NCBI RefSeq assembly: GCF_008386565.1
Contig: NZ_VUKA01000007.1
Coordinates: 135,369 to 199,368, forward strand
Direction of reading: 5' to 3'
DNA: 64,000 bases
Source of the DNA: Teichococcus oryzae
GTDB taxonomy: Bacteria > Pseudomonadota > Alphaproteobacteria > Acetobacterales > Acetobacteraceae
Part shown: in pieces, positions 17,377 to 26,304 of the stretch
How the letters are laid out: every line of letters starts with the position of its first letter
Position numbering within the stretch: the first letter of the stretch is position 1
The notes under the pieces: generated by a model
The model's input: the letters and a program-made list of their open reading frames with translations, nothing else
What the model was told of the DNA's origin: nothing
Database searches by the model: none
Program-made: the position numbers and the translations under genes

Positions 17377-18726
17377 ATGACAGCCCCCAACGCGCCCGAT
17401 CAGGAAGCCGTGGACCAGGCCGAGGCCCTGGCGCGCGAGATGGCCCCGGAACTCCGCTCGGTCGTGCTGACGCATTACCCGGATGCCGATACCCTGGACC
17501 TGATGCGTCCGGCGGGGCCCTCCCTGGACACGATGCGGGCTGTGAACCGCGCCGTGGCGGCCGAGATGCTGCGCCAGGGCGTGGAAGTCATGGTCCAGGT
17601 GGCGGACCGCGCCGCGTTCCGCCGCTGGATGGATGGCCGCTCCGACACCGAGGGAAGCCGCCTGGGCTGGCGCGACCAGAACCCTGTCCTGCGGGGCACG
17701 GAGGCGCTGCGGGCTTTGGGCATATCCGCCCCGCCGCCTGACGCGCGGCGGCCGGACAAGGCGGCCGGCACGCCGGCCGACAGGCTCGTGCGGTTGTTCG
17801 CGGGTGAGGATGGCGCGGCCTTCGACGCCTGTGCCGAAGCCCTGATCGCGGCCGGGCGGGACGGCGTGCTGGAGCAGGCGGTGCGCAGGGCGGAAGAGCG
17901 CCATGGCGAGGAAGCCGGGCAGGATCTCGCCCACGAACTTCTGGCGATCGCCGGCGTGGCCAATGCCGGGCCTTCCGGATGGGTGGAACTGGTGGCCCTG
18001 CCCGTTGCCCTGCCGCTGGGACCCTTGCCGGATGCCGCGGCCCTGTGCGCCAGCCTCCAGGCCGCCGGCACGTTCCGCAAGGGGCTGGAACTGCACCTGC
18101 TGCCGCATTGGCGGTCGCCGGATACGCTGGGCGAACTGACCCCGGGCCAGGTGCGGCAGGCCTTGCTGGACCTTGTGGCCAACCGGCAGCCGGCCTCGTT
18201 GCCCCCTGCCGAGGAAGCGGCGCTGGCCGAAGGCGGCTTTGGCGTGCTGGTGGGCATCCAGCTTGACTGGACCGTGCCGCTTTGGGACGAAATCGCTGTC
18301 ACGGGCCTGCCGGATCTGCCGGACGAGGACGAGCCCACGCCGGAGGAAGCCGCCGAGGCGGAAGCCTTTGATCGCTGGCGCGGCGCTGCCTTCCAGGATT
18401 TCAATGGCTGCGTGCCCCTGGCGCTGGTGCCCTTCTCCGGGGTGGATGCGGAGATCGCCAGCTTCCTGGAGGAAGCCGCGGACCAGACCAACGGGCTGCA
18501 GGAGATCCGCGACTTCATCGACATGGCCCGCCGCGAGGCGCCCGGCGAGGAACTGGTTTGCGTTCCGCGGGTCGAGGGCGAGAGCCTGCATCTCGCGCTC
18601 TACACCCGGTCCGGCCGGCTGATGGACCAGATCAGCCTGGATGCCGAACAGCTTCCCATGGCGGCGGCCGAGATGCCGGCGCTGCTCGAAAGCCTCATCC
18701 CGGTGATGCCCCGCCCGCCCGCATGA
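17377..18726 (+). CDS. Hypothetical acidic protein (449 aa)
   Basis: I do not recognise the family. It is long, acidic and has no signal peptide or membrane helix. It is rich in Ala, Leu and Glu, with a strongly acidic linker at about 310-330 (PDLPDEDEPTPEEAAEAEAF). The last 70 residues (GEELVCVPRVEGESLHLALYT onward) look like a separate small alpha/beta domain. A GGAGG ribosome site six bases before 17377 decides the start. A 10-bp hairpin follows the stop, so it appears to be a single-gene unit. Real coding is nearly certain; function is unknown. Confidence 0.8.
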   Translation: MTAPNAPDQEAVDQAEALAREMAPELRSVVLTHYPDADTLDLMRPAGPSLDTMRAVNRAVAAEMLRQGVEVMVQVADRAAFRRWMDGRSDTEGSRLGWRDQNPVLRGTEALRALGISAPPPDARRPDKAAGTPADRLVRLFAGEDGAAFDACAEALIAAGRDGVLEQAVRRAEERHGEEAGQDLAHELLAIAGVANAGPSGWVELVALPVALPLGPLPDAAALCASLQAAGTFRKGLELHLLPHWRSPDTLGELTPGQVRQALLDLVANRQPASLPPAEEAALAEGGFGVLVGIQLDWTVPLWDEIAVTGLPDLPDEDEPTPEEAAEAEAFDRWRGAAFQDFNGCVPLALVPFSGVDAEIASFLEEAADQTNGLQEIRDFIDMARREAPGEELVCVPRVEGESLHLALYTRSGRLMDQISLDAEQLPMAAAEMPALLESLIPVMPRPPA

Positions 18727-18760
18727 GAAGCGGCGTCGCGCGACAAGGCCGGCCTGGAAA

Positions 18761-18799
18761 GGCCACGCCCGGGCAGCGTGCGTGTGGGCGGGCGTGGCC
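18761..18799 (+). terminator. Hairpin after the 17377 gene
   Basis: Perfect 10-base arms GGCCACGCCC (18761-18770) and GGGCGTGGCC (18790-18799) enclose a 19-base loop, 34 bases after the stop codon. No T-run follows. Confidence 0.4.
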
Positions 18800-18855
18800 G
18801 CCCCATCAACCAGGCCCCGCCTGCTGACGGGCCAAAGCGGAAAGGCCGTGGCGCC

Positions 18856-19860
18856 ATGAAAGTGTTCCTGTCCCACACCGAGGCGAGCTTTCCTCTTTAC
18901 TTTGGCGACCGCGCCCTGGCGGCGCTGAGCCGGCATGCCGAAGTGGTGCGGAACACCACCGGACGCGATCTGCGGGGCGCCGAACTGGCGGAAGCGGCGG
19001 CGGGTTGCCAGGCCATCATCGCCTTCCGGGGCAGTCCCGGGCAGGCCGCGACCTTTGAGGCGGCGCCCGATCTGGTGGCCTTTCTGCGCTGCGCCGTGGA
19101 TATCAGCACCATCGATGTTCCCGCCGCCTCGGCCCAGGGCATTCTTGTGACCCGCGCCACCCCGGGCTTCGTCAATTCGGTCGCGGAACTCGGCCTCGGG
19201 ATGATCCTGGGGCTGGCGCGCAATATCGCCAGCGCCACGTCGCAATACCATCGGGGCCAAAACCCCGAGCCGCGCCCCGGGATCGAGCTTTCCGCGGCTT
19301 CCCTGGGCCTGATCGGTTATGGCCGCATCGCGCGCCGCCTCGCGGAAATGGCGCGCGGCCTGGGCATGCGGGTGATGGCGCATGATCCGGCCAACCCGCC
19401 ATCCGGAGATGGCATCGGGCCCGTTGGTTTCGCCGAGGTTCTGCAGGCCGATTTCGTGGTCTGTCTCGCCGCCTCGACACGGGAAACCGCCCGCATGATG
19501 GATGCGGATGCCTTTGCCGCGATGCGGCGGGGCGCCTTCTTCATCAACCTCGCGCGGGGCGAGGTGGTGGACGAGGCGGCGCTGGAGGCCGCGCTGGATG
19601 CGGGGCATCTGGCCGGCGCGGCCATGGATGTCGGAATGGCGCCGGACCAGAAGCCATCGCCGCGGCTGGCGGGCCGGCCCGATGTGATCGCCACTCCCCA
19701 TATCGGCGGCCTCACGCCGCAGGCCGCCGAGCACCAGGCCATGGACACCGTGCGGCAGGTGGCGGATCTGGCACGGGGGCGGCTGCCCGAAGGAGCGGTG
19801 AACGCGCGCGAGGCGCACCGCCTGTCGCGCCTCGGCCTGCGCACGGAGGACGCGGGCTGA
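18856..19860 (+). CDS. D-2-hydroxyacid dehydrogenase family protein
   Basis: A 334-residue NAD-dependent dehydrogenase of the D-isomer family. The nucleotide-binding segment LIGYGRIARRLAEMARGLGM is at about 154-173, the substrate-binding Arg is in NLARGEVVDE and the catalytic His in TPHIGG. The Glu that pairs with that His (DVFxxEP in relatives) is not conserved: the segment reads DVGMAPDQKPSP. The enzyme may be slow, use the neighbouring Asp, or act on an unusual substrate. The ATG at 18856 fits the family start; the upstream extension is a hairpin region. Confidence 0.85.
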   Translation: MKVFLSHTEASFPLYFGDRALAALSRHAEVVRNTTGRDLRGAELAEAAAGCQAIIAFRGSPGQAATFEAAPDLVAFLRCAVDISTIDVPAASAQGILVTRATPGFVNSVAELGLGMILGLARNIASATSQYHRGQNPEPRPGIELSAASLGLIGYGRIARRLAEMARGLGMRVMAHDPANPPSGDGIGPVGFAEVLQADFVVCLAASTRETARMMDADAFAAMRRGAFFINLARGEVVDEAALEAALDAGHLAGAAMDVGMAPDQKPSPRLAGRPDVIATPHIGGLTPQAAEHQAMDTVRQVADLARGRLPEGAVNAREAHRLSRLGLRTEDAG

Positions 19861-19938
19861 CGTCACGCCCTTCGCCCTGGAGTGGCGATGTGACGAAAGG
19901 CAGGGTGCGGCGTTCTCCCGGGCATGGAAAAGCCCGAC

Positions 19939-20109
19939 ATGAACAAGGCAACCGGTTCCGCCAAATCCCGAACAGACCAGCCCGAAAGCCTGGAGGAGCG
20001 CGCCGCCCGGCTGGAGCAGCAGCGGGTCGGGCCGGAAGACGAGGTGCGGAAATCATCCGGCGGCCCGGAAACGCAGGTCTCGCCGGATATCGAGCCCGCC
20101 GGCAGCTGA
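19939..20109 (+). CDS. Small hypothetical protein (56 aa)
   Basis: A short, charged, probably disordered protein (KATGSAKSRTDQPESLEERA and onward) with no recognisable domain. The ATG at 19939 has GGAAAAG about 10 bases upstream, while an earlier ATG at 19924 has no ribosome site. It lies between two same-strand genes and ends 36 bases before the exonuclease start. Reality is plausible but not proven. Confidence 0.45.
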   Translation: MNKATGSAKSRTDQPESLEERAARLEQQRVGPEDEVRKSSGGPETQVSPDIEPAGS

Positions 20110-20145
20110 TCGCGGCGGCCCTTCCGGGCTGGCAGGAGAAGGATC

Positions 20146-20706
20146 TTGATCATCTTTCTCGATTTCGAGGCCAGCAGCCTCGGCAAGCGCGGCTTTCCGG
20201 TTGAGGTGGGCTGGGTGACGGAGGATGGAGGCGAGGAAGGCCACCTGATCCGCCCCGCCCCCGACTGGGATGAATGGGACGCCGAGGCAGAAAGCATCCA
20301 TGGCATCCCGCGGGAGCGGCTTCTGCGCGAAGGCTCTCCGCATGATGTTGTGGCCCACCGGATGGTGGAAGCGCTGTCTGGCCATGACCTTTTCGCTTCC
20401 GCCCCCTCCTGGGACGGGCAGTGGCTCAGCAGGCTGCTGCGTGCCGCCGGGTTGCCGCGCCATGCGCTGCGGCTGCGCGACACGGAGGAAGCGCAGATGG
20501 CCACCGCCCTGGCCATCCTGCGGCCCGTGATGCCCGATGGCGCGGCGCTGGAGCGGCAGGCCGAGGCCATCCTGCGGGCGGCGCGGGACGCGCAGGCGGG
20601 CGGCGAGCCCGCCGCCCACCGTGCCGTCGCCGATGCTTGGCGGGAAATGCGGCTTTGGCAGGAGGTGCGCCGACGGGCCGAGAAGGCGACGCTGGCCGCG
20701 ACCTGA
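20146..20706 (+). CDS. DEDDh-type 3'-5' exonuclease family protein
   Basis: A 186-residue protein with the exonuclease motifs. Motif I is FLDFEASSLG (Asp6, Glu8), a motif II acid lies in APSWDGQW, and motif III HRAVADAW has the H-x4-D spacing of the DnaQ-like DEDDh class. It is shorter and more divergent than polymerase epsilon subunits and stands alone, so a role in RNA or DNA end trimming is possible. The start is TTG at 20146, placed 4 bases after AGGAGAAGG at 20133-20141; no ATG lies near. Confidence 0.75.
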   Translation: MIIFLDFEASSLGKRGFPVEVGWVTEDGGEEGHLIRPAPDWDEWDAEAESIHGIPRERLLREGSPHDVVAHRMVEALSGHDLFASAPSWDGQWLSRLLRAAGLPRHALRLRDTEEAQMATALAILRPVMPDGAALERQAEAILRAARDAQAGGEPAAHRAVADAWREMRLWQEVRRRAEKATLAAT

Positions 20707-20971
20707 CCGCCACGCCCCCCAAGTGCCGTTTTCCAGTCATCCCCGGCCCTGAACCACCTGTCCACGGGCCTATCCACAGCTCTGTCCCCGCTTTCTGGGG
20801 ATAAGCGATCCCGCGTGCCCGAGTTCCCCCGATGTTCCCGCGAGACCGCCCCGGATGCGGGCCGAGGGGTGGTTCATCATCCCCGCGATCCCCAGCAATC
20901 CCCGTTTTGCCCTGCTGGCCAGCGGCCAGGCCCCGGATGACATTGGGCCGCCGAAGCAGGAGTTTTCAACC

Positions 20972-21256
20972 ATGCAGACCTATGGAGCCGGCGTCAGGAT
21001 CACCTTGTCCGGGCCGGATGAGGCGGCCGTGGAGATGGCGGCGGATGAGCTCAAGCAGCGCCTGGGCGCCCGCTTCGCGGTGATGCGGCGGCGGCGCGGC
21101 CGGAACTGCCTTCGCCTGATGGCTGTTATGCTGACGGGGTCGGCGGCGCATGTGGATGCCGGCGCCAGCGACCTGATCGACCGGCTTTACGCCGGGCAAC
21201 CGGCGGGCCCGGGCCGCGCGGCCAACCCGCCCGCTGAACTGCGCCAGCTGGCCTGA
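20972..21256 (+). CDS. Small hypothetical protein (94 aa)
   Basis: Unrecognised. The first half (VRITLSGPDEAAVEMAADEL, then RLGARFAVMRRRR) has a beta-alpha-beta pattern resembling a small nucleic-acid or ligand-binding fold, followed by a basic patch. The start at 20972 is favoured by GCAGGAG about 10 bases upstream; the longer reading from 20855 has no ribosome site. No signal peptide is seen. Confidence 0.5.
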   Translation: MQTYGAGVRITLSGPDEAAVEMAADELKQRLGARFAVMRRRRGRNCLRLMAVMLTGSAAHVDAGASDLIDRLYAGQPAGPGRAANPPAELRQLA

Positions 21257-21307
21257 AGGCCGGCAACAGGCGGCGCGCGATGGGAGGCACCCGCCAGCGG
21301 GGCGGCG

Positions 21308-21700
21308 TCAGGAGGTTGCGGTCTTGCCCGCCTTGCCGCCACCTTTCCGCCTGGGCGGTGCTTCGCCGGGCGGCGCATCTTGTTGCTTGGCGGGGACCTT
21401 CGCTTTCCTGGCGGGGCCGTTCCCCTTGCCGGCGGCCTTCTTTGTTTCGGCGGATGCCGAAGCCTTTCTGGCACTGTTCTTCCGGGGTGCCTCCACTGCT
21501 GACGAAGGGGTGGGCGCCGGACTGGACACCGCATCTCCCGCTGCTGGGCGCTCTGGAGAGGCTTCGGCTTGCAGGGCGGCTTTCTCCTCCGCCTGGGCCT
21601 GTTCCCAGAATTCAGCGGCCTGGCCCTCGGGCTGGCCCGCCTGCAGCCAAAGGTAATAAGCCCGCTCCCGGAGCTGCTTCTCCTGGTCTTCTTCCGTCAT
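21308..21700 (-). CDS. DUF2934 protein with Lys/Ala/Pro-rich tail
   Basis: A 130-residue protein. Residues 9-38 (LRERAYYLWLQAGQP, then EGQAAEFWEQAQAEE) match the short DUF2934 helix pair found in many alphaproteobacteria. From about 45 onward it is low-complexity and rich in Ala, Pro and Lys (NSARKASASAETKKAAGKG, then KAKVPAKQQ), like histone-H1-type tails. The basic tail suggests nucleic-acid association, but this is inference. The ATG at 21700 has GGAGA just upstream. Confidence 0.75.
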   Translation of the reverse strand: MTEEDQEKQLRERAYYLWLQAGQPEGQAAEFWEQAQAEEKAALQAEASPERPAAGDAVSSPAPTPSSAVEAPRKNSARKASASAETKKAAGKGNGPARKAKVPAKQQDAPPGEAPPRRKGGGKAGKTATS

Positions 21701-21978
21701 GCTGTCTCCGAGGTTCCGACGTAACGGCTGGGCAGTAACATGACGGCTTCCGATGGGGCCAGCTATTCCGCCCGTGGAGATAGGCTTGGCTGAAGGCTCC
21801 GCTTCTTTCGGGTGAATATCCCCGATGGATCTTCTTCCGGGCGGCCCTGTCGTAGCCGGGCGAGGACGATGCGGCGGCGGAGGGCATGGCCGGAATGGCC
21901 CCCTTCGCCGCCGCAACTCCGTCGGGTGTCGCGCCGCCAGGATCCGGGCCGATCCTGCAGCGCGATCGCCGCGCGTCG

Positions 21979-23322
21979 TCAGTTCGCCTGGAACGTGCCG
22001 ATCATGTAGCTTTCATTGCCAATCTCGGTGACCCGGCCTTTCACCTCATGGCTCGCAAGATCGACGATCCAGACAACGCTGGAATTGGATTTGCCCTTTG
22101 GAGCCCCAGTGATCGCGGCGTAGCGGCCATCGGGCGTGATCGCGATGCCGCGCGGCCGGGAGGGCTCGCCAGTGGGGGTTTTCAGCTCGATCCGCCGGAT
22201 GGTCGATGGCTGGCCGGCGATCGCCTTGTCGACATCGATGATGTCGATGTTGTTGCTGCGGAACTGGGTGGACAGAATGCGCTTGCCGTCCGGCGTGAAG
22301 GCGGCGACGAAGGGGCGCGTCGCCGTGCCGCTGTCATCGGTGCCAACCAGCACGCGCGCCACCTCCGCCTTGGCTGGGTCGCTCAAGGCCTTTTCGACAT
22401 CGATGATCGAGATCGTGTTGGCTTCCTTGCCGTCGCGCGCATTCTCGCGTGAGGCATGGGCCACCAGGCGGCCATCGAGACTGGTCGAGATGCCGAAGCC
22501 GCCGGCCTGCACGGGGATGCGAGCACGCTCGGCATCGGCCGCGCCGGCCACGGCCTTCTTCAGGTCGATGACGGAAATGTCGTCGGTGCCGCCATTGGCC
22601 GTGAAGATGGTGCCGCCGCCCAGGGGGCTGATGGTGACGCCGTTCGTGTCGGGAAAGCAGCCGAAGCTCGGATGCGGCGCGGAATGCGGCACCGGGTCCG
22701 GCGGGCAGGGAAAGCCCGGCTTGCCATAGGCCTGCTCGATCTTGTGGATGACCTTGTTGGCGGCGAGATCGACGATGTTGATGTGGCGGCCGCCATCCTC
22801 GTCGCCTTCCCGCTCGGCATGGGCGAGGGCTGCATATTTGCCATCGGGCGAGATCGCGAAGCCGGTTGCGCCGAAGCCTTCTGAATCGATATGGGCCTCC
22901 ACGGCGGCCAGCGTGCCGTTCGCCTGCGGATCGAGCGCCTTCCTCAGGTCCACCACGGTGACCGAGCCGGCATGGCCGTGCTGAAAGGCGCCGGCCGCCT
23001 GCGGCGTCGCCTTGCCGGAATGGTTCACGACATAGGCGCGCCTTTGGTCGGGCGCGATGGTGACGATGATGGGCTGGCCGCTGGCGACGGTATCCTTCCT
23101 GTCCGACCCGTCGAGGCTGATATCCGGCGTGACGCGAAGGCGGTTGACGACCGCCTTCGCCGTGCCGTCATTGGCGGGATCGAGTGCCTTGTCCAGGTCG
23201 ATCACCAGAACAACATTGTCCCAGCGCCCGCTGGCCAGGAAATAATCCTTGGCCATGGCCGGCATGGTGATGCTCATGAGCGCCAGCGCGCAGGCGCCAG
23301 CCGGTAAGCCTGTTCTTGCCAC
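21979..23322 (-). CDS. Exported YncE/YVTN-like beta-propeller protein
   Basis: A 447-residue protein with a Sec signal peptide (GACALALMSITMPAMA, then KD). It contains repeated propeller blades with the pattern 'VxDLxKALDP...ISPDGKYAA' (IDLDKALDP, VVDLRKALDP, IIDVEKALSDP, IIDVDKAIAG). A cysteine pair lies in the GFPCPPDPVPHSAPHPSFGC region. It follows the FAD/Fe-S dehydrogenase gene by 47 bases in the same direction and is probably the last gene of the tct operon. The propeller may bind the substrate or a cofactor in the periplasm; its activity is unknown. Confidence 0.82.
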   Translation of the reverse strand: MARTGLPAGACALALMSITMPAMAKDYFLASGRWDNVVLVIDLDKALDPANDGTAKAVVNRLRVTPDISLDGSDRKDTVASGQPIIVTIAPDQRRAYVVNHSGKATPQAAGAFQHGHAGSVTVVDLRKALDPQANGTLAAVEAHIDSEGFGATGFAISPDGKYAALAHAEREGDEDGGRHINIVDLAANKVIHKIEQAYGKPGFPCPPDPVPHSAPHPSFGCFPDTNGVTISPLGGGTIFTANGGTDDISVIDLKKAVAGAADAERARIPVQAGGFGISTSLDGRLVAHASRENARDGKEANTISIIDVEKALSDPAKAEVARVLVGTDDSGTATRPFVAAFTPDGKRILSTQFRSNNIDIIDVDKAIAGQPSTIRRIELKTPTGEPSRPRGIAITPDGRYAAITGAPKGKSNSSVVWIVDLASHEVKGRVTEIGNESYMIGTFQAN

Positions 23323-23369
23323 GTATTGTCCTCCCTGCGCCCGTTGACCGGGCTTGGTGTGGTGACCTT

Positions 23370-26297
23370 CTAAGCCTTCTCCTCCAGGGCCATGGCCAGC
23401 ACGCGGGCGACATGAAGCGCCTCGCGCTTTGCTCCATCATGGATCTGGTGGCGGCAGCTTGTTCCATCGGCGACGATCAGGTCGGCCGGGGCGGCATTGC
23501 GCACCGCCGGCAACAGTGACAGCTCGCCCATTGCCAGCGAAACATCGATCGTCGCCGCGCCATAGCCGAAGGCGCCGGACATGCCGCAACAACTCGACTC
23601 GATCGGGCGCACATCGAGGCCCGGCACGGCGCGCAGCGTCGCTTCAACCGCCCCCATCGCATCGAAGGCCTTCTGGTGGCAATGGCCGTGCAGATGGGCG
23701 ACCTTGCCGCCCTGATGGGCCAGCGGCAGCCTGGTCCTGCCGGCCTTGATGTCGGCGGCGAGCAATTCCTCGAACAACAGCGCCGCCTTGGCGAGAGGCG
23801 CCGCCTGCTCCTTCGGCAGCAGCGCCGCGAACTCGTCGCGGAAGCTCATCACGCAGGATGGTTCGAGGCCAATGATGCGCGCGCCCTTCTCGACGAAGGG
23901 CAGAAGCGTTTCCGTGGTGCGCCGCGCTTCCTGCCGGGCTTCCTCGACACGCCCGGCCGAAAGAAAGGTGCGCCCGCAGCAAAGCGGCCGGGAACCGCCG
24001 CCCGCCGGCGCCACGCGGTGCAGCCTGTAGCCGGCGGCAGTCAGCACGCGCTCCGCGGCTTCGAGATTCTCGCGCTCGAAGTAGCGGTTGAAGGTGTCGC
24101 CGAACAGGATGATGTCCCGCCCGTCTCCCTGCATGTCTGCCGGGCTGGCGGAACGGCCGGCTTCGCGCCAGGGCTTCCGCCAGACCGGCAGGGAGCGGCG
24201 CGCGCTGAAGCCCAGCCAGCGCTCGCTCAGCCGCGCAAGGGCGGGAAGGCGGTCGCGCAGGTTCATCAGGGGCGCCATCCTCGCCGCGATGGGCGCGTAG
24301 CGTGGCAGCCAGGCGATGAGCCGGTCCTTCAGCGGCAGGCCATGGCGGGCATGATAATGGTGCAGGAACTCGATCTTCATGCGGGCCATGTCGACGCCGG
24401 TCGGGCAATCCCGCTTGCAGCCCTTGCAGGACACGCAAAGATCCAGCGTTTCCTTCATCTCCGCGGATGTGAAGGCATCCGGCCCGAGTTGCCCGGAAAT
24501 GGCGAGCCGCAGGGAATTGGCCCGCCCGCGCGTCACATGCTGCTCCTCGCGCGTCGCCCGGTAGGAGGGGCACATCGTGCCGTCCGCCAGCTTGCGGCAT
24601 GTGCCATTGTTGTTGCACATCTCGACGGCGCCACCGAAGCTGCCCCATTCCGACCAGTCCAGCGCCGGTGCCGCCGGCAGAGCCGTCGCGTAGTCGGGTG
24701 GGAACCGCATCAGGTCGCGGTCATCCATCCGGTAGGGCCGCACGACCTTGCCGGGATTGAGCTGGTTGCCCGGGTCGAAGCCGTCCTTGACTTCCTCGAA
24801 GGCGCGGGTCAGGGAGCTGCCGAACATCGGCTCGACGAATTCGGAGCGGGAGATGCCGTCGCCATGCTCGCCGGAGAAGGAGCCCTTGAACCGGCGCACC
24901 AGGTCGCAGGCCTCCTCGGCGATGCCGCGCATCGCCTTCGCCCCGGCCTCGGTCTTCATGTTCAGGATCGGGCGCACATGGAGGCAGCCGACCGAGGCAT
25001 GCGCATACCAGGTGCCGCGCGTGCCATGCCTTTCGAACAGGGCGGTGATCGAATCCGTGTAATCCGCCAGATGTTCCAGCGGCACGGCGCAATCCTCGAT
25101 AAAGGAGATCGGCTTCCCGTCGCCCTTCATGGACATCATGATGTTGAGGCAGGCCTCGCGCACCTCCCAGACCGGCTTCTGCCGGGCCGGCTCGATCACC
25201 TCGACCACCGCCTCCGGGAAGCCGTGATCGGCCATGCACTGATCGAGGCGCTTCAGGTCCCGCTTCAGCATGTCGAGGTCGTCGCCGGCGAATTCCACCA
25301 GCAGAAGGCAGTTCGGCTGGCCCCTGGTGATATCGGCGAGCGTGCGGACAAAGAGCGGAATGTCGGCGCCCAGGACCAGCACGTTGTTGTCCACCAGCTC
25401 GACCGCGACAGGGCCGAGCGCGACGAGGTGCTGGGTGGTTGTCATCGCGTCGCGGAAGCTGGGGAAGTGGCAGACCCCCATCACCCGGTGCCGCGGCAGC
25501 GGCGAAAGCTTGAGCGTCGCCTGCGTGGTAAGGGCCAGCGTGCCTTCCGATCCCACCAGCAGATGGGAAAGATTGGGCTGTGCCGGAAGCAGCTCGTCCA
25601 AGTTGTAGCCACCGACCCGCCGCTGCACCTTTGGGAAGATGGCCTCGATCTCGTCCCGGTGTTGCCCGGCCAGCGCCACCATCCGCGTCATCAGCTCGCG
25701 CGCGCGGACGGAGGCATTGTCGCCCACCGGCCCCTCGCCGAGGGTGAAGGCTTCGCCATCGTGAAACATCGCGCTCAGGCCGAGCACGTTGTCGACCATC
25801 TTGCCATAGCGCAGCGAGCGGGCGCCCGAGGAATTGTTGCCGGCCATTCCGCCGATCGTGCAGCGGCTGGCCGTGGAAGGCTCCACCGGGAAGAACAGGC
25901 CGTCCTTGCGCAGGCGGGTGTTGAGCGTTTCCAGCACCATGCCGGGCTGGACGGCAATGGTGCGCGCGGCGGGGTCGTAGTCGCAGATGGCGTTGAAGTG
26001 GCGGCTGAGATCGAGCACGAGGCCATCGCCGATGGGCTGGCCGTTTTGGGAGGTGCCGCCACCCCGGGCGATGACCGGCACGCCATGCTCGGCCGCGATC
26101 GCCAGGGTTGCCGCGATATCGCTTTCGGTTTGTGGCAGGACAACGCCCTGGGGCATGATCTGGTAGATCGATGCGTCGGTGGAATAGCGGCCGCGCGTGA
26201 AGGCGTCGAAGCGGACCTCGCCCTGGATTTCCCTGGAAAGGCGGCGCTCAAGGCCGAGATTGCGGGTATAGCTGCGCGGCGCAGTGATCTTGTTCAT
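23370..26297 (-). CDS. FAD/Fe-S D-lactate/2-hydroxyacid dehydrogenase (YdiJ-like)
   Basis: A 975-residue single-chain dehydrogenase. It contains an FAD-binding PCMH domain at about 45-260 (VIARGGGTSQNGQPIGDG, then GGMAGNNSSGARSL) and an FAD-oxidase C-terminal domain at about 270-540. An Fe-S ferredoxin-like part at about 565-660 carries CVSCKGCKRDCP and CNNNGTCRKLADGTMCP. The CCG repeats of the heterodisulfide-reductase type follow (CCGRTF, HGHCHQKA, SSCCGMSGAFGYG). It should oxidise a 2-hydroxyacid and pass electrons to quinone. It starts 8 bases after tctA ends, so the TctCBA system probably imports its substrate. The nearby serine-glyoxylate aminotransferase makes glycolate- or glycerate-like acids plausible alongside D-lactate. 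Confidence 0.88.
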   Translation of the reverse strand: MNKITAPRSYTRNLGLERRLSREIQGEVRFDAFTRGRYSTDASIYQIMPQGVVLPQTESDIAATLAIAAEHGVPVIARGGGTSQNGQPIGDGLVLDLSRHFNAICDYDPAARTIAVQPGMVLETLNTRLRKDGLFFPVEPSTASRCTIGGMAGNNSSGARSLRYGKMVDNVLGLSAMFHDGEAFTLGEGPVGDNASVRARELMTRMVALAGQHRDEIEAIFPKVQRRVGGYNLDELLPAQPNLSHLLVGSEGTLALTTQATLKLSPLPRHRVMGVCHFPSFRDAMTTTQHLVALGPVAVELVDNNVLVLGADIPLFVRTLADITRGQPNCLLLVEFAGDDLDMLKRDLKRLDQCMADHGFPEAVVEVIEPARQKPVWEVREACLNIMMSMKGDGKPISFIEDCAVPLEHLADYTDSITALFERHGTRGTWYAHASVGCLHVRPILNMKTEAGAKAMRGIAEEACDLVRRFKGSFSGEHGDGISRSEFVEPMFGSSLTRAFEEVKDGFDPGNQLNPGKVVRPYRMDDRDLMRFPPDYATALPAAPALDWSEWGSFGGAVEMCNNNGTCRKLADGTMCPSYRATREEQHVTRGRANSLRLAISGQLGPDAFTSAEMKETLDLCVSCKGCKRDCPTGVDMARMKIEFLHHYHARHGLPLKDRLIAWLPRYAPIAARMAPLMNLRDRLPALARLSERWLGFSARRSLPVWRKPWREAGRSASPADMQGDGRDIILFGDTFNRYFERENLEAAERVLTAAGYRLHRVAPAGGGSRPLCCGRTFLSAGRVEEARQEARRTTETLLPFVEKGARIIGLEPSCVMSFRDEFAALLPKEQAAPLAKAALLFEELLAADIKAGRTRLPLAHQGGKVAHLHGHCHQKAFDAMGAVEATLRAVPGLDVRPIESSCCGMSGAFGYGAATIDVSLAMGELSLLPAVRNAAPADLIVADGTSCRHQIHDGAKREALHVARVLAMALEEKA

Positions 26298-26304
26298 CGT
26301 CGTC

